Assembly: GCF_009821115.1 (NCBI RefSeq)
Contig: NZ_VYTY01000014.1
Coordinates: 1-64,000, forward strand
DNA from: Nitrincola alkalisediminis
Lineage (GTDB): Bacteria; Pseudomonadota; Gammaproteobacteria; Pseudomonadales; Balneatricaceae
Reading direction: 5' to 3'
Length of the DNA: 64,000 nt
Below are positions 33,792 to 45,770 of this stretch, one piece after another. Below the pieces are notes generated by a model that saw nothing but the letters and a program-made list of their open reading frames with translations, ran no database searches and had not been told where the DNA came from. Within the stretch, counting starts at the first letter, position 1. Each line of letters begins with the position of its first letter. Both the position numbers and the translations under genes were made by a program.

Positions 33792-35006
33792 ATGAAACGT
33801 ATTGCTGTCATTGGTGGTGGCATCACTGGTGTTACTTCCGCCTATGCACTCTCCAAACGTGGCTTTGATGTCACTCTCTTTGAAAAAAGCCGTTATTGCG
33901 CAATGGAGACCTCCTTTGCTAATGGAGGACAACTGTCGGCCTCTAATGCTGAGGTTTGGACGCATTGGTCAACCATCTTCAAAGGCTTGAAATGGATTTT
34001 AAAATCGGATGCTCCCCTATTAGTCAATCCTAAGCCTTCTTGGCACAAGTTGTCTTGGTTTGCTGAATTTATCGCATCAATTCCCCAATATGAGCGCAAC
34101 ACCATTGAAACCACACGTTTAGCCATCGCCGCGCGTCAGCATCTTTTCAGCTGGGCGGAGGACGAAGGCATAGACTTTGATTTGAAAAAACGTGGAATTC
34201 TCCATATTTACCGTGACAAGTCAGGCTTTGACCATGCCCAAACCGTGAGTGCTTTATTGGCTAAAGGTGGGCTTGAGCGTTACGCCGTCACACCAGAAGA
34301 AATGCGCGCGATAGAACCTACCCTGGCAGGCCAGTATTACGGTGGTTTTTACACAGAAAGTGATGCAACGGGCGATATTCATAAATACACCCTTGGCTTA
34401 GCATCGGCTTGCGAAAAACGTGGTGTCAAAATTTTATATGGGCAAACCGTTAAGTCGGTTCGTGCCGACAAGTTTTTTGCGCAAGTCACTGCGGAGTCGG
34501 AAGGGATAGTCTCAACCTCTGACTTCGATGCGATTGTGATTTCGGCTGGAACCGCCAGTCGTGGTTTGGCCGCATCGCTGGGTGATCGAGTCAACATTTA
34601 CCCTGTAAAAGGTTACTCAATTACCGTCAATTTGACGGATGAGGTCAGCCAGCAGTCTGCGCCGACGGTGAGTCTGCTGGACGATGAAACCAAGCTGGTG
34701 AGCAGTCGTTTGGGCGATGATCGTTTCCGTGTGGCGGGAACGGCTGAGTTTAATGGCTTGAACAAAGATATTCGAGCGGATCGTATTCGACCCTTGATTG
34801 ATTGGGTCGAAACCTGCTTTCCTGGGGTATGCACCCGCAGCGTTGTCCCTTGGGCGGGATTGCGTCCGATGATGCCGAATATGATGCCTAAAGTCGGCAA
34901 AGGCAACTTACCCACTGTCTTTTACAATACAGGCCACGGCCATTTGGGCTGGACGCTCTCGGCCATTACCGCCGATATCTTGGCTGAGTCTATTCCTCTC
35001 GATTGA
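33792..35006 (+). CDS. dadA: DadA-like FAD-dependent amino-acid dehydrogenase, riboswitch controlled
   Basis: A 404-residue DAO-family flavoprotein. The FAD fold is IAVIGGGITGVTSAYALSK near residue 4; ETSFANGGQLSASNAEVW near 39-56 is the DadA signature; GHLGWTLSAITADILAE closes the C-terminus. DadA enzymes oxidise D-amino acids to 2-oxo acids and ammonia at the membrane, passing electrons to quinone. The tandem glycine riboswitch ahead suggests that this member responds to glycine and may act on glycine or on D-alanine/D-serine linked to it. No alanine racemase gene follows. Confidence 0.85.
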   Translation: MKRIAVIGGGITGVTSAYALSKRGFDVTLFEKSRYCAMETSFANGGQLSASNAEVWTHWSTIFKGLKWILKSDAPLLVNPKPSWHKLSWFAEFIASIPQYERNTIETTRLAIAARQHLFSWAEDEGIDFDLKKRGILHIYRDKSGFDHAQTVSALLAKGGLERYAVTPEEMRAIEPTLAGQYYGGFYTESDATGDIHKYTLGLASACEKRGVKILYGQTVKSVRADKFFAQVTAESEGIVSTSDFDAIVISAGTASRGLAASLGDRVNIYPVKGYSITVNLTDEVSQQSAPTVSLLDDETKLVSSRLGDDRFRVAGTAEFNGLNKDIRADRIRPLIDWVETCFPGVCTRSVVPWAGLRPMMPNMMPKVGKGNLPTVFYNTGHGHLGWTLSAITADILAESIPLD

Positions 35007-35039
35007 GGCGTATTGCCAACATCGTTTTAATGCATAAAT

Positions 35040-35080
35040 AACCGCATATCTCTGAAAAAGACGGAGGTGTGCGGTTTTTT
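35040..35080 (+). terminator. Terminator after dadA
   Basis: AACCGCATATCTC and GAGGTGTGCGGTT pair through mainly Watson-Crick and G-U pairs, then seven T. Confidence 0.8.
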
Positions 35081-35263
35081 TATGGTTGAACAGGGCCTAA
35101 TCAGTATTTTTCGGTTTGTTGAATAAGGTATCATGTTCTGTCGATAACGGCTGACGCTTATAAAAGCGTAATCAAGGCACAATTCAAATAGTAAGTGCGT
35201 CGATCCGATGTCTGGTTTTAAGAGTAACGATATGAATGAATCTGTTCACCTGAAGGAGTGGTT

Positions 35264-35998
35264 ATGGATATGACCTCTTCAGCACAGGCAAGTGTGCGTA
35301 TAAAAGGAAGTATGACCAGTGTAGCCTGTATTCAGTTAACAGGAATGGATGAGCATCAGCTATACCTGTTGCAAGATAAGTTAGATGATTTTATTGATAA
35401 TGCACCGGCACTTATTCGTGGCATGCCCGTGATTCTGGAAATGTCGAACTGTTACTTAGATAGCCGAGTGTTTGCAGGCATTGTAAGTCTTGTTCGGCGT
35501 GTGGGAGCAAACCCCTTTGCGGTTCGAGGTTGTCCAGAGTATCAAGATCTGTACGAAGCACAGGGCGTTAGCTATTTAGGTGATCAACTCGACACTCAAC
35601 GTCGTGCAGCACCCGTAAAATCTGAGCCCAGTGTTAGCCAAGCCCCTGTGATCATTGAAACACCGATCGCAAATGAAGCCCTTATTATCACCACGCCCGT
35701 GCGTTCAGGCCAGCAAATTTACGCAAGACAGCGTGATCTGATTATTGTCTCGAACGTCAGTAATGGCGCAGAAGTCATGTCGGATGGCAGTATTCATGTC
35801 TATGGGGCGTTGCGTGGGCGTGCAATGGCTGGTGTAACTGGAAATGAAAATGCTCGGATCTTTTGTTCATCGATGGATGCTGAGTTGCTGTTGATTGACG
35901 GTGATTACCTAATACGTGACTCCATACCCGAGCATGTATTGCATAAACCGTGTCAGACGTTTAAGCACGATCAAAAAATGATTATTGATTTACTTTAA
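35264..35998 (+). CDS. minC: Septum site-determining protein MinC
   Basis: A 244-residue FtsZ polymerisation inhibitor. Residues 1-100 form the MinC N-domain that acts on FtsZ; a variable linker (about 110-140) follows; residues 150-244 form the beta-helical C-domain with GSIHVYGALRGRAMAGV, which dimerises and binds MinD. The ATG at 35264 lies five bases after AAGGAG; a GTG two codons earlier overlaps that site. First of minC-minD-minE. Confidence 0.93.
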   Translation: MDMTSSAQASVRIKGSMTSVACIQLTGMDEHQLYLLQDKLDDFIDNAPALIRGMPVILEMSNCYLDSRVFAGIVSLVRRVGANPFAVRGCPEYQDLYEAQGVSYLGDQLDTQRRAAPVKSEPSVSQAPVIIETPIANEALIITTPVRSGQQIYARQRDLIIVSNVSNGAEVMSDGSIHVYGALRGRAMAGVTGNENARIFCSSMDAELLLIDGDYLIRDSIPEHVLHKPCQTFKHDQKMIIDLL

Positions 35999-36039
35999 CT
36001 GGCCTTGTTGATTTGTTTGGGCTTTTTCGGGAGGAATAC

Positions 36040-36861
36040 ATGAGTAAAGGTAAAGTATTTGTCGTCACCTCAGGTAAGGGTGGAGTGGGTAAAACCACAA
36101 CAAGTGCCTCAGTTGCGGCAGGTCTGGCATTGGCTGGTAAAAAAACCGTTGTAATCGATTTTGACGTAGGCTTGCGCAACCTGGATTTGATTTTGGGCTG
36201 TGAGCGTAAAGTGGTGTTTGATTTTATTCAAGCCTTGAAAAAAGAGTGCAAGCTGAATCAAGCGATTATTCATGTTAAGCAAATTAGTGATAATTTGTAT
36301 ATGATTCCGGCATCTCAAACGCGTGACAAGGATCATTTATCGCACGAAGGCGTTAAAGAAATCATCAGCCAGTTGGTTGAAGATTTTGATTACGTGATCT
36401 GTGATTCACCCGCAGGTATTGAAAAGGGCGCTAAAATGGCCATGTATTTTGCGGATGAAGCCATTGTCGTGACCAATCCTGAAATTTCTTCAGTGCGCGA
36501 TTCTGATCGAATCCTTGGCTTCCTGGACAGTTCCACACGCTTGGCCGAAGAAGAGGGCAAGCGCATCCCTCAGCACTTGTTGATCACGCGTTACTCGCCG
36601 GATCGGGTGGAGAGCGGCGAAATGCTGAGCATACAAGATATCGATGATATTTTGAGCATTCCTCTGGTTGGTGTTATTCCCGAATCGAGAGTCGTTTTGG
36701 ATTCATCGAACCAAGGTAAGCCCGTTGTACTGAACTCACAAGATCCTGCCGGGCAAGCCTACGAAGATGTGATAAAGCGTTTATTGGGTGACGATGTCCC
36801 TATGAGATTTACGGAAATTGAGAAAAAAAGCTTCCTCGGACGCTTATTCGGAGGTAGATAA
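36040..36861 (+). CDS. minD: Septum site-determining ATPase MinD
   Basis: A 273-residue ParA/MinD ATPase that recruits MinC to the membrane. Deviant Walker A (TSGKGGVGKTTTSA, residues 9-22), switch II region VICDSPAGIEKGA, and a C-terminal amphipathic membrane-targeting helix (KKSFLGRLFGG). ATG at 36040 follows GGAGG. Confidence 0.96.
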   Translation: MSKGKVFVVTSGKGGVGKTTTSASVAAGLALAGKKTVVIDFDVGLRNLDLILGCERKVVFDFIQALKKECKLNQAIIHVKQISDNLYMIPASQTRDKDHLSHEGVKEIISQLVEDFDYVICDSPAGIEKGAKMAMYFADEAIVVTNPEISSVRDSDRILGFLDSSTRLAEEEGKRIPQHLLITRYSPDRVESGEMLSIQDIDDILSIPLVGVIPESRVVLDSSNQGKPVVLNSQDPAGQAYEDVIKRLLGDDVPMRFTEIEKKSFLGRLFGGR

Positions 36862-36863
36862 AG

Positions 36864-37124
36864 ATGTCAGGTATTTTTACCTTCTGGAGAGCAAACAAAA
36901 AAACATCGGCCAGTATCGCAAAGGATCGGCTGCAAGTGTTGGTTGCTCACGAGCGCTCTGCCAATCAGCAGCCAGACTGGATGCCGAAAATGCAGCGTGA
37001 GATTCTCGAGGTGATTCGTAAATACGTGCCTATTGCCAGTGATGATTTGAAAATGGAAGTACGTAACGAGGGCGAGAACGTATCGGTTATCGAAATCAAT
37101 GTTGACTATCCAATCGGCAAATAA
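36864..37124 (+). CDS. minE: Cell division topological specificity factor MinE
   Basis: An 86-residue MinE. The anti-MinCD helix region ASIAKDRLQVLVAHERS and the topological domain VIRKYVPI and VSVIEINVDYP are clear. Two bases after minD. It stimulates MinD ATPase and drives pole-to-pole oscillation. Confidence 0.95.
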   Translation: MSGIFTFWRANKKTSASIAKDRLQVLVAHERSANQQPDWMPKMQREILEVIRKYVPIASDDLKMEVRNEGENVSVIEINVDYPIGK

Positions 37125-37169
37125 GCCGTGGGTGCCAGCATTAAGGTTGCGACGTTTGGTTGAGTACAT

Positions 37170-37199
37170 AACCGATAGCTTTGAAACAGGCTATCGGTT
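37170..37199 (+). terminator. Stem-loop after minE
   Basis: AACCGATAGC / GCTATCGGTT is a perfect ten-base stem with a ten-base loop, 45 bases after minE. No T-run, so termination strength is uncertain. Confidence 0.5.
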
Positions 37200-37230
37200 A
37201 AGTTCACTCCGTGAACAAAGGCGTAAGACG

Positions 37231-39390
37231 TTAAAGCGGCTTTTCAGCATTGGCCTTGGTGATGTCTAACATGCACACATCAATCGGGCTGGGTTTAGCG
37301 AAGTAGTAGCCTTGGTAGGCTAAGCAGCCAAACTGCTCAAGTTGTTTTTGTTGCTCTAGGGTTTCGACTCCCTCTGCAATGATCTCCAGTGATAAGGCTT
37401 GCCCCATTGCAATAATGGTTTTAACAATTACGGAGTCTTCATTGTCTGTGGTGATGTCTTGTACAAAGGACTGGTCAATCTTCAGTTGGTTTAGGGGCAG
37501 CCTCTTAAGATATTGCAAGGACGAATAACCTGTTCCAAAATCATCCATCGAGAAGGTGACACCAATTGCTCGTAACTCAAGCATTTTTGAAATGGTCTGT
37601 TCTATATGTTCAAGGACAATAGATTCCGTAATTTCAAGCTTTAAGCGTTTGGGGTTGACCTGAAAGTGTTGTAGCGCGTCTTTGACATCCGCAACAAAGC
37701 TGTCCTCACGGAATTGGCGAGCACTGACGTTCACTGAGATCGTCAGGCTCTCGGTTGTTGGAGAGTTGGCCCATTTTGCCAGTTGTTGGCAAGCTGTCTT
37801 GAGAATCCACTGCCCCATCGGGATAATCAATCCTGTTTGTTCGGCAAGCGGTATAAAATTAAAAGGAGGAATCAATCCTTTATCTGGATGTAGCCAGCGT
37901 ATTAACGCTTCAGCGCCGATAACTCTTCCTAGATGGTTGTATTGAAGTTGGTAGTAAAGACGTAATTGTGCCTTCTCAGTCGCCAGTCTTAGCTCATTTT
38001 CTAAAAGTGTGCGCTGTTCAAGTGCCTTTTGTAGATCAGGATCGTAAAAACAAACGGTGTTTCGTCCCGCTTCTTTTGCTTGATAAGCGGCAATCTCGGC
38101 ATGATTTAGCAGTGCTTCTGCTTTGAGTTCTGAACCTGAGAATAATGTCACACCAATGCTGGCGCTGGAAAAATGCGTGTACTCTTCTAGCGTATAATCT
38201 ACTGTTAAATGTGAGCAGAGTTTTTCAGACAAGGGTTCAATTTCAAGTGCGGCCTCGGCTAGGCTATTCGAGCGTAACTCAAGTAAGAGTGCGAATTCAT
38301 CCCCACCAACGCGGGCCAACGTATCTGCCTCAGGGATCAGTGACGCCAATTGGACAGCCGTTTCTTGCAGGATTTGATCACCTGCTTGATGCCCTTTTAA
38401 ATCATTAACTGATTTAAAGCGATCCATATCAATCCACAAGAGCGCATAATGGGCCGGATGATGTGCAAGTGTGCTGATTAGATGTTCTAATCGATCAATT
38501 AAGAGGCGTCTATTCGGGAGTCCAGTCAGGGCATCAGAGTATATTAAGCGGTGGTTTTCTTCTTCGGCGCGAATACGCCGTACCATGTCGTCTCGGAAGT
38601 TTAGCAGTAAATCCGCAATCCGTTTAAACTCGCCAGAAGCACTATTGGCGAGGGTTTCAATTTTGGCAAGCTTGATTGAGGGTGATTGATTGTAGGCAAG
38701 TTGACTCAGGGCATCGGCAATCACACGAATGCGACTGGAGGTTCGGTGGCTAACAAAGAGGACCAACACCATCAGCAAGGAGGCGGTAATCATCGCTAAC
38801 ACAAGGTAATAAAAAAACTCTTTTTCATAAATCCGTTGCTCTGCTAGATGGCTCCTCTTCGATTGTTCGGTTAGGAGTACGCTAAGTCGATTGCTAAACA
38901 AGGAAAACTGGGCATAGCTATCTTGGGCAGACGAAAAGAAACGTGAAGCGATATTTGGATCAATTGCAATGATCTCAGTCGACATAATCATTAAGCGGCG
39001 GTAGTTTTTAAACTCTTCTTGTAGAGATATAGCAGAGCCATGATTAACTATTTTGACTAACTCGGAGTTCGCTAAGCGATCCACAATTTGATTTTGCAGA
39101 GCAAGTTCATCGACAATTTCTCGATGAGCATAGTAAAGTTCAATTTCACTGAGTTGCTGCTCATCTGCTTGTTTTAAAAGCTCAATGACTCGGAAGTTCA
39201 ATTGCGCAACGGTTTGATTAAAATGGGCGGCAAGTGCTAATGTGTCAATATTGGCTTCTAAAATGCGGCTGTTTTTGACAAAGTGATTTTTCAGCTGTGA
39301 TAATGCCACATAGTTAAAGATAAAAGCCGCTATGAGCGTGAGTGTAGCCGGTAGAATCAACAACATGAACAGTGTTTTACCGGCTTTCAT
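37231..39390 (-). CDS. Membrane-bound GGDEF-EAL cyclic-di-GMP protein
   Basis: A 719-residue protein. A membrane helix (residues 8-30), a periplasmic helical sensor (about 35-190), a second helix (about 193-213), a cytoplasmic linker, GGDEF (about 285-450; ARVGGDEFALLLE intact) and EAL (about 465-715; AEALIRW, DDFGTGYSSL, IAEGVET). Both catalytic motifs look complete, so it may make or break cyclic-di-GMP. The periplasmic part has no recognised domain. It follows a histidine-phosphatase gene by six bases. Confidence 0.9.
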   Translation of the reverse strand: MKAGKTLFMLLILPATLTLIAAFIFNYVALSQLKNHFVKNSRILEANIDTLALAAHFNQTVAQLNFRVIELLKQADEQQLSEIELYYAHREIVDELALQNQIVDRLANSELVKIVNHGSAISLQEEFKNYRRLMIMSTEIIAIDPNIASRFFSSAQDSYAQFSLFSNRLSVLLTEQSKRSHLAEQRIYEKEFFYYLVLAMITASLLMVLVLFVSHRTSSRIRVIADALSQLAYNQSPSIKLAKIETLANSASGEFKRIADLLLNFRDDMVRRIRAEEENHRLIYSDALTGLPNRRLLIDRLEHLISTLAHHPAHYALLWIDMDRFKSVNDLKGHQAGDQILQETAVQLASLIPEADTLARVGGDEFALLLELRSNSLAEAALEIEPLSEKLCSHLTVDYTLEEYTHFSSASIGVTLFSGSELKAEALLNHAEIAAYQAKEAGRNTVCFYDPDLQKALEQRTLLENELRLATEKAQLRLYYQLQYNHLGRVIGAEALIRWLHPDKGLIPPFNFIPLAEQTGLIIPMGQWILKTACQQLAKWANSPTTESLTISVNVSARQFREDSFVADVKDALQHFQVNPKRLKLEITESIVLEHIEQTISKMLELRAIGVTFSMDDFGTGYSSLQYLKRLPLNQLKIDQSFVQDITTDNEDSVIVKTIIAMGQALSLEIIAEGVETLEQQKQLEQFGCLAYQGYYFAKPSPIDVCMLDITKANAEKPL

Positions 39391-39396
39391 CCCTCG

Positions 39397-40041
39397 TTAC
39401 TCCATCGTACTGATCAAGGATGACCAGTCATGCAATTCAATGGTGCCGAGGTACTCAAATCCGCTCTCTTGGCCGGACGGTTTAAAGATAATAAGCGCGC
39501 CTTCTGTTGGGAAATAATCCATCACTTCAACAAGGTTGGGGCCGTGTGCTACCAGTAGATAGTTTTCACCGGCTTGGGGTGGGGTGCTTAAAAGTTCACG
39601 AGTTCGGGCAATAATAGGTTGTTTTTCTTCAGTGGTTAGGGCGGCTACATAAATTAAATGATCATCAATGGTGTAGGTGTGATTGGGCAAGACAAGTTGG
39701 ATGGTGTCTGTTGCTCTGCACAGAGGGCTTGAAAATATTTGAGTAATTTTTGGGATCAAAACGGGCAGTTGAGTCCCAAGTTGTTGCATTTGAATACGGC
39801 CATCGTCACTAAGGGGGCGCTGGGTTGAACAGTCGGTTAAATCCACCGGGACTTGATCCGGCTTCGAGGAGTCGGATGGGCCGTGGCGCAAGAAAAAGAT
39901 GAATCCACCTTGGTTGAGTTGTTGGAGTGTCTCGGTTGCAGGGATAAAGGGTGTAAACCTCGCAGGGGTTGCCTGTGCTAACGACCATTGAGGCCAGAGT
40001 AACAGGGTCCAGAGTCCAAGCATCGCATATGTTTTAAACAT
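39397..40041 (-). CDS. Exported histidine-phosphatase-family protein
   Basis: A 214-residue protein with a signal peptide (MFKTYAMLGLWTLLLWPQWSLA). The RHG motif FLRHGPSDSS near residue 52 supplies the phosphohistidine, and a second His is in VAHGPNLVE near 165. The phosphoglycerate-mutase-like fold acts on many phosphate esters; the periplasmic location argues against glycolysis. Probably co-transcribed with the GGDEF-EAL gene six bases downstream. Confidence 0.82.
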   Translation of the reverse strand: MFKTYAMLGLWTLLLWPQWSLAQATPARFTPFIPATETLQQLNQGGFIFFLRHGPSDSSKPDQVPVDLTDCSTQRPLSDDGRIQMQQLGTQLPVLIPKITQIFSSPLCRATDTIQLVLPNHTYTIDDHLIYVAALTTEEKQPIIARTRELLSTPPQAGENYLLVAHGPNLVEVMDYFPTEGALIIFKPSGQESGFEYLGTIELHDWSSLISTME

Positions 40042-40165
40042 ATAATATCCTTATGAAATATATTGAATAGACTAGCGGAGTCATTCGGGTACTTCAATAT
40101 CAACGATTAAAAAAATCGTCTTTAAGACGAACGTCTTAGGATATTTGTTCATGTGAATTAAGAGG

Positions 40166-42754
40166 TTAGATATCCACTTGCTTCACCAGTTTGGGGCTGG
40201 GTTTGCCGATATAGTAGCCTTGACCGTAATCGATACCCATGGCACGTATGGCTTCCATGATCTGTTCATCCTCGACAAACTCAGCAACTGTCTTGATATT
40301 CAGTCCCTGTGCTAGGGTAACAATGCTCTTAACGAAGGCAAGATCTGTTGTATCAGTTAGCATGTTGCGTACAAAATCCCCTTCGATTTTGATGACATCA
40401 ATCGGAAAATGCTTGATGTAGTGAAAGGAAGAGAAGCCAGAGCCGAAATCATCAATTGCAAAATTAAAGCCTTCTAGTTTTAAATCCTGTACGAATTTTT
40501 CAAGTAAAGCCATATTGCTCACGGTTTCGCGCTCGGTTAGCTCGAACACGATTCGACTTGGATGTATTGAGAACTCCAAAGCCAATTGCCGCACTCTTGA
40601 AATAAACTCACCAATGATCAAAGATTTGGGGGAAAGGTTAATAAAGAGCATGCCATCGTAGGCTTGCTCATTCATTTGTTCAAAGGCCTTTTCAATCAAT
40701 AAATAGTCCATCTTATGGACAACACCTATCGATTCAGCAATATCAATGAACTCAACAGCTGAAACGATTCGATCACCTAAGTCAATTCGCATCAGCAACT
40801 CATGGATTTTGACCTGTTTGGATTCTACGTCGAGAATCGGTTGAAAATAAGGTACGATGCGTTTTTCTTCCAATGCATTCAGTACCATCAGGTTTTTTTC
40901 ACCAACGGCCTTAAATACCTCAGCCATTTCATCTTCATTTGGAATGGCAATTTGATTCTTACCCTCACGTTTTGCCTTATACATCATGTTGTCTGCAACC
41001 ACAAACAAGTCTCGTGGGTCAGCTGCATGCCGAGGGTAAATAGCGATACCAATGGATGTGGTTCCTCTGACTTTTGAACCATCAGGGGCTGTTAATACCA
41101 ATGTTTCAAGTGAACTGGCAATACGTTGAGCAACACTGTGAGCTTGCTCTTCGCTGGTCTCAGGTAAAATAATGGTGAACTCATCGCCACCATAGCGCGA
41201 CACAAAATCACCGGGGCGAACGGCCAAGGCAAGTACCCGTGCAAAAGAGTGTAAAAATTGATCGCCAAAGCTGTGACCGTATCGATCATTCACGTGTTTG
41301 AAGTTATCAAGATCCAGCATTAAGAGGCTGAATTCTTGATGATGGCGTTGAGATCGGCCGACTTCATAGCCTAAAAGCTCGTGAAACATGCGCTGATTGT
41401 GTAAATCGGTTAAAGGATCTCGAGTTGCATAGTATTCAAGATCTTTTGTGTATTTGTAGATGGCTTTTACTGAGCCAACCAGGTTAAGTAAGGTTGTCAG
41501 AATGCTATCAATGACGATATGTCGGATCGGGTCGCGTGCCATCTCCGACTGCACACCGATGCCCACGACACCACCGATTTTTGGGGTTTCAAGCAATAAG
41601 GATTTGGTTTGCAGTTCTATTTCATGGATGCCCAGTGTAAGTTTGTCTGAATCCTTCGCTGAAGAAGGGCGAGCGATGTGATGAACAATTTTGAGGATTG
41701 GGCAGTCTTTTTGATAATGATGGCTCGAGGCCAGTTGTTTTGATACAACGGCCTCAAAATCGGACTGCGTCTTTTTGCAGACATCGTGATGCCAGAAGAC
41801 TTCAAGCTCATAGCCTTCCTCTTCAATTTGAAAGATGGTCACAAGTGTATGGGCCGTAATAATACTGTTGATATCGATCAAAAGGTCTTTGATGAAATCT
41901 CGCCAATCTTTGACGACTTCAGACGTGATGATGAATTTGCTGAGTAAACGAATCTCAAATTCGAGAATGTCTTTATCGACGGCGACATCTTTCAGGCGCT
42001 CAGTTAAAATACGGATATGCGAGAAGGTGTTGTTGAACTCTTCAAAGTAGAAGTCAACATCACTGATGTCCAAGTGTTTAAAATCAGTGACGGTATTAAC
42101 TGACTCTAAACGGGTTCGTAAATGATCCATGGACAGATTGATGCGTTTGGCCACTTTATTGGCAATGATCAGTGACACAATCAGCGTTAAAATGCCACAA
42201 ATAATGAATAAAAGCAGGTGTCCACGACGAATTTCATCGCTGATTAAGCGCTTATCTTCTATTATTTCAATCACGCCTAAGGCATCACCGATTGATGCGT
42301 TTGTGTGACAACTAAGGCAGGTTTGCTCAGCTTTTAGCGGGAATAGTCGGCGAGTATGGCTAGCATTTTCAATGACTTTCGCGTCGCTGCCAGTAAAAAG
42401 TTGTTGGACGTGCGTATCCGCATCCCGTTGATTAATAACGCCGTAAAGTGCAGAAACTTTGTCGCTTCGATAAATTTCAAATTCGAAAGGGCTGTTTTCA
42501 TAGGCGGCTTTTGTGGTGCTAATAAAGTGCTCAAGCTCTTCTCGTGTCCATCCTTGACTCATGATTTCAAACATCAAACTGAAGGTGTGATCAGCGATTG
42601 ATTCAGACGTTTGTTGGGCTTGGCGTGTGAAAATATTCTCGTAAAGAATGGATGCAGCTAAGGTGACACCTAGAAACACAAAAAGTGTTACCGCCATAAT
42701 GGCGGCTACGACAAAACCCCGCAAGGTTTTAAACAGCCTAAAAATATTCTTCAA
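40166..42754 (-). CDS. GGDEF-EAL protein with periplasmic c-type haem motif
   Basis: An 862-residue protein. Membrane helix at residues 13-36, periplasmic region 40-177, second helix at 178-198, HAMP-like segment, a region of about 200 residues without clear assignment, GGDEF (about 455-590; SRYGGDEFTIILPE intact) and EAL (about 610-860). The periplasmic region has CLSCH at 146-150, a CxxCH motif for covalent haem c. The EAL motif reads HELLMR instead of EAL, while DDFGSGFSSFHYIKH is kept; AEFVED replaces AEGVET. It may sense a redox-active ligand or gas through haem and adjust cyclic-di-GMP. Promoter proximal, no operon partner seen. Confidence 0.88.
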   Translation of the reverse strand: MKNIFRLFKTLRGFVVAAIMAVTLFVFLGVTLAASILYENIFTRQAQQTSESIADHTFSLMFEIMSQGWTREELEHFISTTKAAYENSPFEFEIYRSDKVSALYGVINQRDADTHVQQLFTGSDAKVIENASHTRRLFPLKAEQTCLSCHTNASIGDALGVIEIIEDKRLISDEIRRGHLLLFIICGILTLIVSLIIANKVAKRINLSMDHLRTRLESVNTVTDFKHLDISDVDFYFEEFNNTFSHIRILTERLKDVAVDKDILEFEIRLLSKFIITSEVVKDWRDFIKDLLIDINSIITAHTLVTIFQIEEEGYELEVFWHHDVCKKTQSDFEAVVSKQLASSHHYQKDCPILKIVHHIARPSSAKDSDKLTLGIHEIELQTKSLLLETPKIGGVVGIGVQSEMARDPIRHIVIDSILTTLLNLVGSVKAIYKYTKDLEYYATRDPLTDLHNQRMFHELLGYEVGRSQRHHQEFSLLMLDLDNFKHVNDRYGHSFGDQFLHSFARVLALAVRPGDFVSRYGGDEFTIILPETSEEQAHSVAQRIASSLETLVLTAPDGSKVRGTTSIGIAIYPRHAADPRDLFVVADNMMYKAKREGKNQIAIPNEDEMAEVFKAVGEKNLMVLNALEEKRIVPYFQPILDVESKQVKIHELLMRIDLGDRIVSAVEFIDIAESIGVVHKMDYLLIEKAFEQMNEQAYDGMLFINLSPKSLIIGEFISRVRQLALEFSIHPSRIVFELTERETVSNMALLEKFVQDLKLEGFNFAIDDFGSGFSSFHYIKHFPIDVIKIEGDFVRNMLTDTTDLAFVKSIVTLAQGLNIKTVAEFVEDEQIMEAIRAMGIDYGQGYYIGKPSPKLVKQVDI

Positions 42755-42867
42755 CCCTATTGCACTCTTATTGTCTTGTTACAAATTCGAAAAAGGACAA
42801 AATAGGGATAAAACACGAAACTGTCAATCTAGCGACAAGTCTTAGATTCTAAATTGAAAGTAATTTG

Positions 42868-42886
42868 ATACAAATCAAATTTGTAT
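42868..42886. promoter_or_regulatory. Dyad upstream of the haem GGDEF-EAL gene
   Basis: ATACAAA-N5-TTTGTAT is a perfect seven-base inverted repeat about 115 bases before the start codon. It may be an operator; it is AT-rich and unproven. Confidence 0.3.
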
Positions 42887-42996
42887 GTCTGACAAGAATC
42901 AGAAGAAATTTAAAAGGTCAAATGTTTAAATCTGATTTGATGTTCGAGGGGAGGCATAACTTAAGTATTGAAACGCCCATGTAAGTGTACTTTACG

Positions 42997-43083
42997 TGGT
43001 ACCAGTGGCCGGACTCGAACCGGCACGCTTTTAAGGGCAATGGATTTTGAATCCATCGTGTCTACCAATTCCACCACACTGGC
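42997..43083 (-). tRNA. tRNA-Leu (CAA)
   Basis: An 87-base class II tRNA with encoded CCA. The anticodon loop TTCAAAA gives CAA; the variable arm and the GTTCGAGTCC T-loop are typical of leucine tRNAs. Confidence 0.95.
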
Positions 43084-43211
43084 GTAATTCGTAACTTCCT
43101 AAGCATTTCGTGGTGCGCATTATAGAGACTTTCACAAGAAGGTCAATGATGACTGAAAAAAAAATTTTAATCAGTTAAAATGCAGTACCTTTTAAGTAAT
43201 GAAGAAGCCCT

Positions 43212-45394
<2,183 letters not shown>

Positions 45395-45429
45395 CCTGTT
45401 TCTTAAACAACACTCAGGAGAGAGCCTTA

Positions 45430-45756
45430 ATGAGCTTCTTGATTTCCCCTGCATATGCAGACGGTGCTGCGGGCATGGACCCAGGCATGTTTAACATGCT
45501 GTTCCTAGTCGGTTTTGCCTTGATATTTTATTTCTTTTTGTGGCGCCCTCAGGCCAAGCGTGCAAAAGAGCACAAAGCGTTGATTAACGGCTTGGCTAAA
45601 GGTGATGAAGTCATTACGGCTGGCGGTATCATTGGTAAAGTCACACGCTTAACAGACGCATATGTAGTACTAGAAGTAAGTAACGGTGTAGAGCTGAAGT
45701 TCCAGAAAGCACATGTTGCTGCGGAACTGCCAAAAGGTACGATCAAGGATATCTAA
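45430..45756 (+). CDS. yajC: Preprotein translocase accessory protein YajC
   Basis: A 108-residue single-pass membrane protein. The helix LFLVGFALIFYFFLWRPQAKRAKEH near residue 25 and the C-terminal KGDEVITAGGIIGKV are the YajC signature. It belongs with SecDF. Confidence 0.95.
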   Translation: MSFLISPAYADGAAGMDPGMFNMLFLVGFALIFYFFLWRPQAKRAKEHKALINGLAKGDEVITAGGIIGKVTRLTDAYVVLEVSNGVELKFQKAHVAAELPKGTIKDI

Positions 45757-45770
45757 GGCTAGACACACCT

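Noticed and set aside
35982-36179. Antisense open frames over minD, lig genes and other well-supported genes
   Set aside because: They are other-frame shadows of strongly conserved coding sequence without their own start signals or domains.
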